Assembly (NCBI RefSeq): GCF_004342605.1
Contig: NZ_SLZL01000012.1
Span: 1-64,000 of the forward strand
DNA from: Caulobacter sp. BK020
GTDB taxonomy: Bacteria; Pseudomonadota; Alphaproteobacteria; Caulobacterales; Caulobacteraceae
DNA: 64,000 nucleotides
Direction: 5' to 3'
Shown here: in pieces, positions 54,385 through 62,753 of the stretch
Layout: each line of letters begins with the position of its first letter
How positions within the stretch are numbered: position 1 is the first letter of the stretch
Notes under the pieces: model-generated
The model's database searches: none
What the model was told of the DNA's origin: nothing
Seen by the model: only the letters and a program-made list of their open reading frames with translations
Program-made: the position numbers and the translations under genes

Positions 54385-55304
54385 CCGGCGGCCGTCGTCG
54401 GCGCCAGCGCATAGACCCGCGAGCAGTACTCGCAGGTCACGTGGATCTTGCCGTCGGGCTCGACCATCTCGGCCACTTCCTGCGCTGTGAACGAGCCCAG
54501 CACCGCGCCGATGCGGTCTTCCGAGCAGCGGCAGAAGGCGCGCAGCGGCTTTTCCTCGAGCAGGCGCACGCCGTCCTCGTTGAACAGCCGCCACAGCAGG
54601 GTGGTGGTCGGCACCGTGGGATCGATCAGCTCGTCCTCGCCGGTGGTCTCGAACAGGGCCTGGACGTGGGTCCAGGCCTCCTTCGTCCCGCCGCGGCTCT
54701 CGTCGCCGGCGATGGCCTGGATCAGGATGCCGCCGGCCCGCCACTTGGGGCCGTCGCCCACGTCGGCCTGGCCGACCGCCAGGCGCACCCGCGTCGGGGT
54801 CTGCTCGGACTGGGCGAAATACTGCTCGGCGCACAGGGCCAGGGTCTCGCCCTCGATCGGGGTGATGCCTTGGTAGCGGTCCATGTCCGGGCCCTGGTCG
54901 ACGGTCATCACGAAGGTGCCGCCGCCCAGCAGGGTCTTGGCCCCGGGCCGCGCGAAGCCTTCGGAGACGGCGGCCACCTCGTCGGGATCGAACCGGCAGT
55001 AGCCGCGCAGGCCGCCGCTGGTGTCGTAGTCGACCACCACATAGCGCACCGGGCCGTCGCCCTGGGCCTGGACGATCAGCCGGCCCTCGAACTTCAGGCT
55101 GGAGCCGACCAGGGCCGCCAGGGCGCAGGCCTCGCCCAGCAGGTTGGCGACGGGCTCGGGATAGTCGTGGCGGGTCAGCACCTCGTCGACCGCCGCGCCC
55201 AGGCGCACGGCCCGGCCGCGCACGGGCAGGCCCTCGATCTGGAAGGCGGAGACAAGGTCGTCGGGGGCGTCGTCAAGGGTGGTTTGGGCGGCGGTGTCGG
55301 TCAT
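54381..55304 (-). CDS. hslO: Redox-regulated chaperone Hsp33
   Basis: A 307-residue chaperone that is activated by oxidation. The N-terminal core (VSAFQIEGLPVRGRAVRLG) and the C-terminal zinc-cysteine switch with C-x-C (FCRCSED) and C-x2-C (TCEYCSRVY) are present. It holds unfolding proteins under oxidative heat stress in the cytoplasm. It lies after argD-argF-DUF2164 on the same strand, separated from them by a palindromic repeat. Confidence 0.95.
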   Translation of the reverse strand: MTDTAAQTTLDDAPDDLVSAFQIEGLPVRGRAVRLGAAVDEVLTRHDYPEPVANLLGEACALAALVGSSLKFEGRLIVQAQGDGPVRYVVVDYDTSGGLRGYCRFDPDEVAAVSEGFARPGAKTLLGGGTFVMTVDQGPDMDRYQGITPIEGETLALCAEQYFAQSEQTPTRVRLAVGQADVGDGPKWRAGGILIQAIAGDESRGGTKEAWTHVQALFETTGEDELIDPTVPTTTLLWRLFNEDGVRLLEEKPLRAFCRCSEDRIGAVLGSFTAQEVAEMVEPDGKIHVTCEYCSRVYALAPTTAAG

Positions 55305-55352
55305 GGGGCGGTTAGATAGGCGGTTCGGCGAAAATTGCGAGGGGGTGCGACG

Positions 55353-55462
55353 ATCACCTGCCCCCTACGGGCCGCTGCGCGGCCGTCTTCCCCCACAGGG
55401 GGAAGAGCGGCTCCGCCCCCTGTGGGGGCGGACAGGCGACGTAGTCGCCAGGTGGGGGCAAG
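55353..55462. repeat. Composite palindromic intergenic repeat
   Basis: Stems ACCTGCCCCCT with its counterpart AGGTGGGGGCA at the outside, GGGCCGCTGCGCGGCC and CTTCCCCCACAGGGGGAAG inside. It separates DUF2164 from hslO and resembles the elements at 5188 and 60640 in layout. Confidence 0.75.
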
Positions 55463-55472
55463 TGTTAGCCGC

Positions 55473-55712
55473 TCAATCCGCGAACGGTTTCTCGATCTCG
55501 TAGACCGCGTCTTCCAGCTTCTCGCGGAACAGAGCCTGAGCGTCCTGGACGCCCTGGTTATAGTAGTACGGTCCCATCTGCTCGGAGATGAAGTCCAGCA
55601 GGAAGCCGGCCTGCAGCGGGCTGGCCTCGCAGTCGAGCTCGCGGTCCAGATAGCGCGTCAGCTTGTCGAGCAAGGCGTCGCGCTTCTGCTTGTTGAACTC
55701 GATCCTGGCCAT
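55473..55712 (-). CDS. DUF2164 family protein
   Basis: A 79-residue protein with the family core [20 protein letters not shown], then [23 protein letters not shown], and a C-terminal helix ([15 protein letters not shown]). Function unknown. Starts 3 bases after the argF stop, so it is certainly co-transcribed with argF. Confidence 0.9.
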   Translation of the reverse strand: MARIEFNKQKRDALLDKLTRYLDRELDCEASPLQAGFLLDFISEQMGPYYYNQGVQDAQALFREKLEDAVYEIEKPFAD

Positions 55713-55715
55713 GGC

Positions 55716-56651
55716 CTAGCCGATCGCCCCGAAGCACCAGGCCAGGACCGACTTCTGGGCGTGGATGCGGTTCTCCGCCTCGTCCCACACCAGCGAGCGC
55801 GGGCCGTCCAGCACGCTGTCGGTGACCTCCTCGCCGCGGTGGGCCGGCAGGCAGTGCAGGAAGACGCCGTCAGGCTTGGACAGGTCCATCAGGGCATCGT
55901 CGACCTGGTAGGGTTCCAGCGCCGCCAGCCGCTCGTCGTGGTCGGTGTCGCCCATCGACACCCAGGTGTCGGCCACGACCACGTCGGCGCCGCGCACGGC
56001 CTCGCGCGGGTCGTCGGTCATGACGATCTGGCCCTGGCGCTCCTGGGCGCGGGCCAGGTCGACCAGATCCGGGTGATAGACCGCCGGGCAGGCGATGTTC
56101 AGCTTGAAGCCCAGCAGCGGGGCGGCGTGGATGAAGCTGGAGCACATGTTGTTGCCGTCGCCGACCCAGGCGATGGTCTTGCCGCCGACGTCGCCGCGGT
56201 GCTCCTCGATCGTGAGAAGATCGGCCATGACCTGGCACGGGTGGCTCTTGTCGGTCAGGCCGTTGATCACCGGCACGGTGGCGACCTGGGCGAAGCGCTC
56301 GACGTCGGCGTGGCTGTTGGCGCGGATCATCACCGCGTCGACCATCCGCGACAGCACCTTGGCGGTGTCCTCGATGGTCTCGCCGCGACCCAGCTGCATG
56401 TCGGCCGAGGTCGAGATGATCGCGTCGCCGCCCAACTGGCGGATCGCCGCGTCGAACGAGAAACGGGTGCGGGTCGAGTTCTTCTGGAAGATCATCGCCA
56501 GCACGCGGTCCTTGGCCGGTGCGTCGGCGTCGACGCGGCCCCTGGGCCAACCGGCGCGGGCGGCCTTGCGGGCCTTGGCGTCCTCCAGCATCAGGCGCAG
56601 CGTCGGCCCGTCGAGCTTCCACAGGTCGATGAAGTGTCTGGGCTCAGTCAT
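55716..56651 (-). CDS. argF: Ornithine carbamoyltransferase
   Basis: A 311-residue enzyme from ATG 56651. Carbamoyl-phosphate loop [52 protein letters not shown] and [15 protein letters not shown] (the Cys-Leu-Pro catalytic loop) are intact. It makes citrulline from ornithine and carbamoyl phosphate. Encoded right after argD, as in other Caulobacterales. Confidence 0.96.
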   Translation of the reverse strand: MTEPRHFIDLWKLDGPTLRLMLEDAKARKAARAGWPRGRVDADAPAKDRVLAMIFQKNSTRTRFSFDAAIRQLGGDAIISTSADMQLGRGETIEDTAKVLSRMVDAVMIRANSHADVERFAQVATVPVINGLTDKSHPCQVMADLLTIEEHRGDVGGKTIAWVGDGNNMCSSFIHAAPLLGFKLNIACPAVYHPDLVDLARAQERQGQIVMTDDPREAVRGADVVVADTWVSMGDTDHDERLAALEPYQVDDALMDLSKPDGVFLHCLPAHRGEEVTDSVLDGPRSLVWDEAENRIHAQKSVLAWCFGAIG

Positions 56652-56716
56652 GGCAAATCCCCCTGCCCGCCCGTCCCGGCCGCGCCGGAACGAGCGGTTT
56701 GATCGATCGCGGCCGG

Positions 56717-57931
56717 TCAGGCGGCGGCTTTGGTCCGAGCGGCCTCGCAGGCCTTTTCGAGCTTGGCGATGGCTTCGGAGGCTTCCTCGACCGTCAGGTT
56801 CAGCGGCGGCAGCAGGCGCACGCAATTGTCGCCGCCGCCGGCGATCAGCAGCTTCTGGTCGCGGGCCAGGACCATGAACTCGCGATTGTTCGGCACGACC
56901 TTGATCCCGATCAGCAGGCCCTTGCCGCGGATGTCGACGATGACGTCCGGGAAGCGGTCCTTGAGGCCGTTCAGCTGCTGGGTGAAGAAGCCGGCGACGG
57001 TCTTGACGTTGTCGAGGATCTCGTCGGTGTTGATCGCGTCGAACGCCGCCTTGCCCACCGCCATGGCCAGCGGGTTGCCGCCGTAGGTCGAGCCGTGGAC
57101 GCCCGGGGTCATGCCGCGCGCGCCCTCGGTGGAGGCCAGGCACGCGCCGACCGGGAAGCCGCCGCCCAGGGCCTTGGCCACCGCCATGATGTCCGGCGCG
57201 GCGTCGCTGGCCCACTCGTGGGCGAACAGCTTGCCGGTCCGGCCCATGCCGCTCTGCACCTCGTCGAAGATCAGCAGGACGCCGGCGTCGCGGGTGATCT
57301 GGCGCAGCGCGTTCAGCTGGGCGTCGGTCAGGGCCCGCGCCCCGCCCTCGCCCTGCACCGGCTCGATGATCACGCCGGCCGTGGTCGGGCCGATGGCGGC
57401 CTTCAGGGCGTCCCAGTCGCCGAACGGCAGCTGGACATAGCCCGGCAGGCGCGGCCCAAAGCCGTCCAGGTAGCCGGCGTTGCCCGAGGCGTTGACCGCC
57501 GCGTACGAGCGGCCGTGGAACGAGCCGTCGAAGCCGATGATGTCGACCCGCTCGGGCTGCCCGTTGACCACGTGGTAGCGGCGGGCGGCCTTCAGGGCGC
57601 ACTCGATCGCCTCGGTGCCCGAATTGGTGAAGAACACCACGTCGGCGAAGGTGGCCGCGCACAGCCGGTCGGCCAGCGCCTCCTGCTCGGGGATCGTGTA
57701 GATGTTGGAGACGTGCCAGAGCTTCTCGCCCTGGGTCTTCAGCGCGTCGACCAGCACCGGATGGGCGTGGCCCAGGCCGCAGGTGGCGATGCCGGCCACG
57801 CAGTCCAGATATTCCTCGCCGGTGGTCGAGAACAGGCGCGCGCCTCGGCCTCGCTCGAACGCCAGCGGGGCGCGGTTGTAGACGCCCATGATGTGGTGTT
57901 GCGCGGGGCTAGACGACGTCGACGTGCTCAA
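56717..57931 (-). CDS. argD: Acetylornithine/succinyldiaminopimelate aminotransferase
   Basis: A 404-residue PLP aminotransferase. TTG 57931 is preferred (GGGAGG at 6 bases); ATG 57886 is a second choice, and the open frame to 58081 is not credible. Motifs: [60 protein letters not shown] (PLP Lys in KALGGG) and [13 protein letters not shown]. Acts in arginine and lysine synthesis. Head of the arg operon; its leader holds a terminator-like hairpin. Confidence 0.94.
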   Translation of the reverse strand: MSTSTSSSPAQHHIMGVYNRAPLAFERGRGARLFSTTGEEYLDCVAGIATCGLGHAHPVLVDALKTQGEKLWHVSNIYTIPEQEALADRLCAATFADVVFFTNSGTEAIECALKAARRYHVVNGQPERVDIIGFDGSFHGRSYAAVNASGNAGYLDGFGPRLPGYVQLPFGDWDALKAAIGPTTAGVIIEPVQGEGGARALTDAQLNALRQITRDAGVLLIFDEVQSGMGRTGKLFAHEWASDAAPDIMAVAKALGGGFPVGACLASTEGARGMTPGVHGSTYGGNPLAMAVGKAAFDAINTDEILDNVKTVAGFFTQQLNGLKDRFPDVIVDIRGKGLLIGIKVVPNNREFMVLARDQKLLIAGGGDNCVRLLPPLNLTVEEASEAIAKLEKACEAARTKAAA

Positions 57932-58023
57932 GACGGCCTCCCAAAAAGGAAAGAAGCCCCCGTGCTCGAAAGCACGGGGACCGGAAGGCCCAGGGTTGTC
58001 GGCGCGTATCCGGGCCCTGTCAA
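57932..58023 (-). promoter_or_regulatory. argD promoter and hairpin leader
   Basis: A perfect -35 TTGACA (58018-58023, minus strand) and a weak -10 GACAAC 17 bases on. The leader then forms a 9-bp hairpin (CCCCGTGCT/AGCACGGGG, 57958-57966 with 57971-57979) followed by CTTCTTTCCTTTTT immediately before the GGGAGG of argD, which is the layout of an intrinsic terminator placed in a 5' UTR. Confidence 0.65.
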
Positions 58024-58103
58024 CAAAGCCCGGGTGAATTTTGGGTGTCAGGGACGGTTGCGCCACACTGTTTGCGGTCACATCGGCGGCGCGGCGGCGG
58101 AAT

Positions 58104-58925
58104 CTAGCTCTTCAGCCGGTATCCGGTCCGGAAAAGTCCCCAGCACCACAGGAACAGCCCCACCGACAGGGCCGCCGTGACCACCGCCCCGATCGCCACC
58201 GAACCGTCGGCGTGGCCGATGAAGCCGTAGCGGAAGCCGTCGATCAGATAGAAGAACGGGTTGAAGTGGCTGGCCGAGCGGAACGGCTCGGGCAGCTTGT
58301 CGACCAGGTAGAAGGTGCCCGACAGGAAGGTCATGGGCATGATCACGAAGTTGGTCACCGCCGCCAGCTGGTCGAACTTTTCCGACCACAGGCCGGCCAG
58401 CACGCCTGCCAGGCCCAGGATGACCGAGGCGCCGACCGCGAAATAGACGATCGCCCACAGGTGGCTGACCTGCAGGCCCGCGCCGGGCAGCACGCCGATC
58501 ACCAGGGCCGTCACCGCCCCGACCACGATGCCGCGCGTCGCCGCCCCCAGGCCGAACGCCGCCACCTGCTCCAGCGGCGACAGCGGCGGGGTCAGGAAGT
58601 CCGGCGTCAGGCCCATCATCTTGGCCTGGATCAGCGACGAGGACGAGTTGGCGAAGGCGTTGTTGAGGATGGCCATCATGATCAGGCCCGGGGCCACGAA
58701 ATGGCCGAAGGTCACCCCGCCCACCGCCGGCCGGCTGGCGCCCACCGCCACCACGAACACCAGCATGTAGAGCAGGGTCGTCACCACCGGGGCGGCCACC
58801 GTCTGGGTGCCCACCTTCCAGAAGCGGCGGATCTCGCGCTGGTACAGGGTGAAGAACCCGCTCCAGTTCCAGCCGTGATAGTCGCGCGGCTGCGGGGGGA
58901 TGACGGAAGCCGTCACGTCTTTCAT
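58104..58925 (-). CDS. ABC-2 type transporter permease
   Basis: A 273-residue permease with six membrane helices. The ABC-2 signature FLSGTFYLVDKLPEPFR...FNPFFYLIDGFRYGFIG and the central LNNAFANSSSSLIQAK are clear (YadH/NodJ family). The usual neighbouring ATPase is not in the window, so it must be supplied from elsewhere. Substrate unknown. Divergent from gcrA. Confidence 0.92.
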   Translation of the reverse strand: MKDVTASVIPPQPRDYHGWNWSGFFTLYQREIRRFWKVGTQTVAAPVVTTLLYMLVFVVAVGASRPAVGGVTFGHFVAPGLIMMAILNNAFANSSSSLIQAKMMGLTPDFLTPPLSPLEQVAAFGLGAATRGIVVGAVTALVIGVLPGAGLQVSHLWAIVYFAVGASVILGLAGVLAGLWSEKFDQLAAVTNFVIMPMTFLSGTFYLVDKLPEPFRSASHFNPFFYLIDGFRYGFIGHADGSVAIGAVVTAALSVGLFLWCWGLFRTGYRLKS

Positions 58926-59222
58926 GGGCCTGGCGTCCTGAAGGTCTCGATCGAACTGCCCGAGGGCTTGGCTCCGCCAAGGCCCTGGATCAGCTGCGCC
59001 CTGCGCATGTGCGCCCGAGGCGGCTGCGGCGCAAGCGGCGCTCCGGCAGAATCAATATGTTGTTTCTGTGGACAGAGCCCTTGGCGCCTATTGTGTGTTT
59101 TAACGTATTCTTTACACTATCTAGTAGGCGAGCGGCCGGCGGGGTCGTCCGTACACCAGATGTAGGGGTCGAAGCGAGTCGGGGAAACCCGCTTTGGACT
59201 CTTTTTAAGGCGGAGATGGGCA
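58926..59222 (+). promoter_or_regulatory. gcrA upstream region with CcrM, CtrA-like and DnaA-like sites
   Basis: Three GANTC methylation sites: GAATC 59049-59053, GAGTC 59176-59180 and GACTC 59197-59201. A CtrA-like box, TTAA-N7-TTTAC, lies at 59100-59115, and a DnaA-box-like TGTGGACAG (7 of 9 to the consensus on the other strand) at 59067-59075. This is the regulatory set known for gcrA in Caulobacter. The GGAGATGGG ribosome site is 6-8 bases before the ATG. Confidence 0.75.
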
Positions 59223-59741
59223 ATGAGCTGGACTGACGAACGGGTCACCACCTTGAAGAAGCTCTGGCTGGACGGCCTTTCGGCCAGTCAGATCGCCAAA
59301 CAGCTGGGCGGCGTCACGCGCAACGCCGTGATCGGCAAGGTGCACCGCCTGGGCCTGTCGGGCCGCGCCGCGCCGTCGCAGCCGGCCCGCCCGGCCTTCA
59401 AGGCTCCGCGTCCGGCGCGCCCGGCCGCCACGACGATGCCCTCGGCCCCGCGCCGGGTGATCGCCGCCGAGCCCGCGCCGCTGCCGGCCGTGGCCCAGCA
59501 GCCGTCGGTCCCGGCGTTCCGCGCCGAGGAGCCGGGCTCGGCCACCGTGCTGACCCTGGGCGCCCACATGTGCAAGTGGCCGATCGGCGACCCGTCGACC
59601 GACGGCTTCACCTTCTGCGGCCGCCGCTCGTCGGAAGGCCCCTATTGCGGCGAGCACGCCCGCATCGCCTACCAGCCGCAGCAGACGAAGAAGAAGTCGG
59701 GCCCGACCGAACTGGCCCGCTCGCTGCGCCGCTACATCTAG
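59223..59741 (+). CDS. gcrA: Cell cycle regulator GcrA
   Basis: A 172-residue sigma70 cofactor. The N-terminal DNA-binding helix-turn-helix (MSWTDERVTTLKKLWLDGLS, then ASQIAKQLGGVTRNAVIGK) recognises CcrM-methylated GANTC; an Ala/Pro-rich linker follows (residues about 48-105); the C-terminal sigma-interacting part has Cys/His residues (HMCKWPIGDPSTDGFTFCGR, YCGEHARIAY). It activates early S-phase genes. Complete and unmodified. Confidence 0.97.
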   Translation: MSWTDERVTTLKKLWLDGLSASQIAKQLGGVTRNAVIGKVHRLGLSGRAAPSQPARPAFKAPRPARPAATTMPSAPRRVIAAEPAPLPAVAQQPSVPAFRAEEPGSATVLTLGAHMCKWPIGDPSTDGFTFCGRRSSEGPYCGEHARIAYQPQQTKKKSGPTELARSLRRYI

Positions 59742-59769
59742 AACCGGCGGCCACCCTGGCGAAACGAAG

Positions 59770-59803
59770 TCCCGGACGGCCGAGAGGCCGCTCCGGGATT
59801 TTG
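59770..59803 (+). terminator. Intrinsic terminator of gcrA
   Basis: Stem TCCCGGA / TCCGGGA with inner CGGCC / GGCCG, then TTTTG, 29 bases after the stop. Confidence 0.85.
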
Positions 59804-59811
59804 AACATGCC

Positions 59812-60050
59812 GGGGACGCGCACTCACGGCGATGCGCTGGATGGTTTGCAGGGCCTTTGGTGTGAGTGCGTGTCCCCTCCTTGATCCGCTGAGTCCTGCC
59901 TTGAACCGCTCTTGGGGACGCATGATCCAACGCCGTGGACGACTTAGGGGACAGGCACGCACCCCAAGGTTTCGGCAAGCCTGTTGAGCCTTGCCCTGCG
60001 TGCCTGTCCCCGCCTTCTCGCGCGGGGACACGCCCTTGCGGCGTGTCCCC
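59812..60050. repeat. Three successive hairpins with GGGGAC arms
   Basis: Hairpin 1: 59812-59826 with 59863-59877 (15 bp, one mismatch). Hairpin 2: 59947-59961 with 59997-60011 (15 bp perfect, plus an inner GGCAAG/CTTGCC stem). Hairpin 3: 60024-60034 with 60040-60050 (11 bp perfect, 5-base loop). All arms begin GGGGACAGGC, GGGGACGCGC or GGGGACACGC, the same family as the palindromes at 812, 22815 and 63615. Confidence 0.85.
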
Positions 60051-60759
60051 AGCAGGGGGCGCTTATCCTCGGGGTGGCGGGGATGAACCCTAGCAAAATC
60101 AACGCCCTGAACTTTCTCGACCCGATTTGATCCCCGCCCTTCCCGGAGGACTTATCCTGCTCTCACCTCGACGCAGGGAAAGGGCGCATGGCCAGCGACC
60201 GATGCGGCGGCGGGGGGCGATCGAGCGGGAAGCTCTGTCGGCGGTGCTGTCCGCGTGCGTAAGGACGGGACCAAACCTTGCGTCTCTGGTGCCGGTCGGG
60301 CCTGTTATACAGATACGACGTGATGCAAGGGCTGACTTAGCAACAGGCGGGCGGTGACGCGCTCGCGGTCCGGGACCGGGTGTCGTTGACCTGGCCCGCC
60401 CGTCGGAGGCTTCAAGGCGGCGAGGCCCTAACAGGGCTCGGCGTTGCACGCTTCCGGACAACGACCGCGCGGAGCGATCGGGCTTCGTCGAAACGGTATT
60501 CTTTTTCAAACTCCGGACGATGTCCGGCGCTCCGCGACCCTTTCCATCAACTCAGCGGCCAGCCGCGTGAGGACGGGAGATCGTGCCTGCCAAAGGCCCC
60601 CTCAGTCGGCGGAGTTTATCCTGCGGCCGGCCAGAGGCCGGTCCGGAGGGCCGACAGCTCCCCAGAGGGGGAGCATCTACGCGGTGCGGCGTTCGCCGAT
60701 CAGATCCTCCCCCTCTGGAGGAGGTGGCCCGAAGGGCCGGAGGGGGCTTGCGCCGCCTC
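60051..60759. other. Gene-free stretch between gcrA and the dehydrogenase gene
   Basis: No open frame has credible codon bias or a ribosome site (a 136-codon minus-strand frame at 60099-60509 is Arg/Ser/Pro-rich noise). It holds copy 2 of the 25-base motif and, near its end, a composite palindrome. A structured RNA is possible but none of the common ones (6S, SRP, RNase P, tmRNA) was recognised. Confidence 0.5.
60099..60123 (-). repeat. 25-base dispersed motif, copy 2
   Basis: Reads GGGTCGAGAAAGTTCAGGG then CGTTGA on the minus strand; 23 of 25 identical to 4480-4504. It lies between two GGATAAG strings (minus strand) within 60 bases. Confidence 0.65.
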
Positions 60760-60760
60760 C
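60640..60760. repeat. Composite palindromic intergenic repeat
   Basis: Contains CCGGTCCGGAGGGCC, CTCCCCAGAGGGGGAG against CTCCCCCTCTGGAGGAGG, and CCCGAAGGGCCGG, ending at the stop of the dehydrogenase gene. Same structural class as 5188-5328. Confidence 0.65.
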
Positions 60761-61614
60761 TACCTCTCCAACCGCGCCACCAAACTGGAGGTGTCCCACC
60801 GATGACCACCCATCGCCTGCACCTCGCCGTAGAAGCCGTCGATCATCGCCGTGGCCTGCAGGTTGGCGCCGTTGGCCGCCGCCTCGGCCAGGGCGATGCC
60901 CAGGTCCTTGCGCATCCAGTCCACCGCGAAGCCGAAGTCGAACCGGCCCTCCGCCATGGTCTTCCAGCGGTTCTCCATCTGCCACGACTGGGCCGCGCCC
61001 TTGGAGATGGCGGCCAGCACGTCGTCGGTCGGCAGGCCGGCGCGCTTGGCGAAGTGCAGCGCCTCGGCCACGCCCTGGACCACGCCGGCGATGGCGATCT
61101 GGTTGCACATCTTGGTCAGCTGGCCCGCGCCCGACGGCCCCAGCAGGCGGATGGCCTTGGCGTAGGCCGTCAGCACCGGCTCGACCCGGGCGTAGGCGAC
61201 CGGGTCGCCGCCGGCCATGATCGTCAGCTGGCCGTTCTCGGCCCCGGCCTGGCCGCCCGACACCGGGGCGTCGACGAACCCTCGGCCGACCGCGCGGGCC
61301 GCGGCGTCCATCTCGCGCGCCACGGTCGCCGAGGTCGTGGTGTGGTCGACGATCACCCCGCCCTCCGCCATGGCCGGCAACACCTGCGCCACGACGTCGC
61401 GCACGTCGTCGTCATTGCCCACGCACAGGCAGACCAGCTCCGCCCCCGCCACCGCCTCGGCGATGGTCGGCCGGCTGGCGCCGCCGTGCCGCTCGACCCA
61501 GCGCGCGGCCTTGTCGGGACTGCGGTTGAACACGGTCACCGCGTGGCCCGCGGCCTTCAGGTGGCCGGCCATCGGAAAACCCATCACGCCCAGGCCGATA
61601 AACGCCGTCTTCAT
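60760..61614 (-). CDS. Beta-hydroxyacid dehydrogenase family oxidoreductase (2-hydroxy-3-oxopropionate reductase-like)
   Basis: A 284-residue NAD(P)-dependent enzyme with glycine motif FIGLGVMGFPMAGHLKAAGH, the substrate-binding FVDAPVSGGQAGAENGQL, and catalytic Lys in GQLTKMCNQIAIA. C-terminal FAVDWMRKDLGIALAEA is typical of tartronate-semialdehyde reductase/GarR and 3-hydroxyisobutyrate dehydrogenase. Either substrate is possible; tartronate semialdehyde reductase would supply glycerate. It is not linked to a carboxylic-acid operon here. Confidence 0.88.
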   Translation of the reverse strand: MKTAFIGLGVMGFPMAGHLKAAGHAVTVFNRSPDKAARWVERHGGASRPTIAEAVAGAELVCLCVGNDDDVRDVVAQVLPAMAEGGVIVDHTTTSATVAREMDAAARAVGRGFVDAPVSGGQAGAENGQLTIMAGGDPVAYARVEPVLTAYAKAIRLLGPSGAGQLTKMCNQIAIAGVVQGVAEALHFAKRAGLPTDDVLAAISKGAAQSWQMENRWKTMAEGRFDFGFAVDWMRKDLGIALAEAAANGANLQATAMIDGFYGEVQAMGGHRWDTSSLVARLER

Positions 61615-61730
61615 CCGCGAAACTCCTCATGGCAGCGGCCGTCCATCGCCCTTCGCGGCCCCGATCGCAACGGCATTTTAACGTCCAGCCGTCAGGTTCG
61701 TCCGAACAGGGTTAAGCAGGCTTAAGCGCA

Positions 61731-62630
61731 ATGGCCGTCAGCGGCGAACAGCCGATCGTCATCAAGAAGGTCAAGAAGGTCGTCGGCGGTGGGCACCACG
61801 GTGGCGCCTGGAAGGTGGCCTATGCCGACTTCGTGACCGCGATGATGGCCTTCTTCCTGCTGATGTGGCTGCTCAACACCACCAGCCCCGAACAGAAGCA
61901 GGGCATCGCCGACTATTTCGCCCCGGCCTCGATCTCGTCCAGCACCAGCGGCTCGGGCGGCATCCTGGGCGGCACCTCGCTGGGCGACGACGGCGCCAAG
62001 GCCGACGGCAAGATGTCGGTGATCCAGCAGATGGCTCCCGAAGCCCCCACCGAGACCGACAAGGACGGCCAGAGCTCGACCTCGGCCAGCCTCGACTCCG
62101 CCAGCGAGCAGGCCCTGCGCGACGCCCTGGCCAAGAAGGAGCAGGACAGCTTCGCCTCGGCCGCCCAGTCGCTGCGCCAGTCGCTGCAGGACATGCCGGA
62201 ACTGGCCGAGCTGTCCAAGCAGATCATGATCGACCAGACCCCCGAGGGCCTGCGCATCCAGCTGATCGACCAGGACGGCCGCTCGATGTTCAAGGAGAAC
62301 TCGCGCGAGCCCAACGACCGCGCCCGCATCCTGCTGCGCGCCGTGGCCAAGGTGATCAACCAGCTGCCCAACCGCATCACCATCTCGGGCCACACCAGCG
62401 CCAGCGCCGCCGGCAAGCGCGCCGACAGCGACTGGGCCCTGTCGGCCGAGCGCGCCGACGCCTCGCGCCAGGTGCTGCGCGGCGCCGGGGTCGACGAGGA
62501 CCGCATCTATCAGGTCTCGGGCAAGGCCAATTCCGAGCCGCTGTACGCGGACGACCCCACCCTGCCCGGCAACCGCCGAATCTCGATCGTGCTCCTGCGC
62601 GAAAAGCCGGTGCTGCCCGATGGCCTTTGA
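61731..62630 (+). CDS. motB: Flagellar motor protein MotB
   Basis: A 299-residue stator subunit. N-terminal membrane helix VAYADFVTAMMAFFLLMWLL with the proton-conducting Asp33, plug region, a Ser/Asp-rich linker (residues about 70-115), and an OmpA-like peptidoglycan-binding domain (TISGHTSASAAGKRADSDWALSA, GKANSEPL, NRRISIVLL). MotA is not adjacent, as in Caulobacter. Just upstream, TTAAGC-AG-GCTTAA (61712-61725) is a palindrome resembling a CtrA half-site pair but with 6-base spacing; no clear ribosome site. Confidence 0.95.
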   Translation: MAVSGEQPIVIKKVKKVVGGGHHGGAWKVAYADFVTAMMAFFLLMWLLNTTSPEQKQGIADYFAPASISSSTSGSGGILGGTSLGDDGAKADGKMSVIQQMAPEAPTETDKDGQSSTSASLDSASEQALRDALAKKEQDSFASAAQSLRQSLQDMPELAELSKQIMIDQTPEGLRIQLIDQDGRSMFKENSREPNDRARILLRAVAKVINQLPNRITISGHTSASAAGKRADSDWALSAERADASRQVLRGAGVDEDRIYQVSGKANSEPLYADDPTLPGNRRISIVLLREKPVLPDGL

Positions 62631-62753
62631 CGCAGCCTGCGGCGTGATGACGCTCAGCGGCGTCGCGGCGCTTGCGCAACCGCCGCGGATGCCGCCTAAT
62701 CCCTTATCGACCCGATTTCGAGGGCGAGGCCACTAGAGGAACGGACGCTTTCC

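Noticed and set aside
60099..60509. Minus-strand 136-codon frame downstream of gcrA
   Set aside because: Arg/Ser/Pro-rich, no ribosome site, poor codon bias and interrupted by repeat sequence.
60124..60600. 6S RNA, SRP RNA, RNase P RNA or tmRNA in the gene-free stretch
   Set aside because: None of their conserved core strings could be found.
61712..61725. CtrA box at motB
   Set aside because: TTAA repeats are separated by 6 rather than 7 bases and form a perfect palindrome; recorded only as a note on motB.
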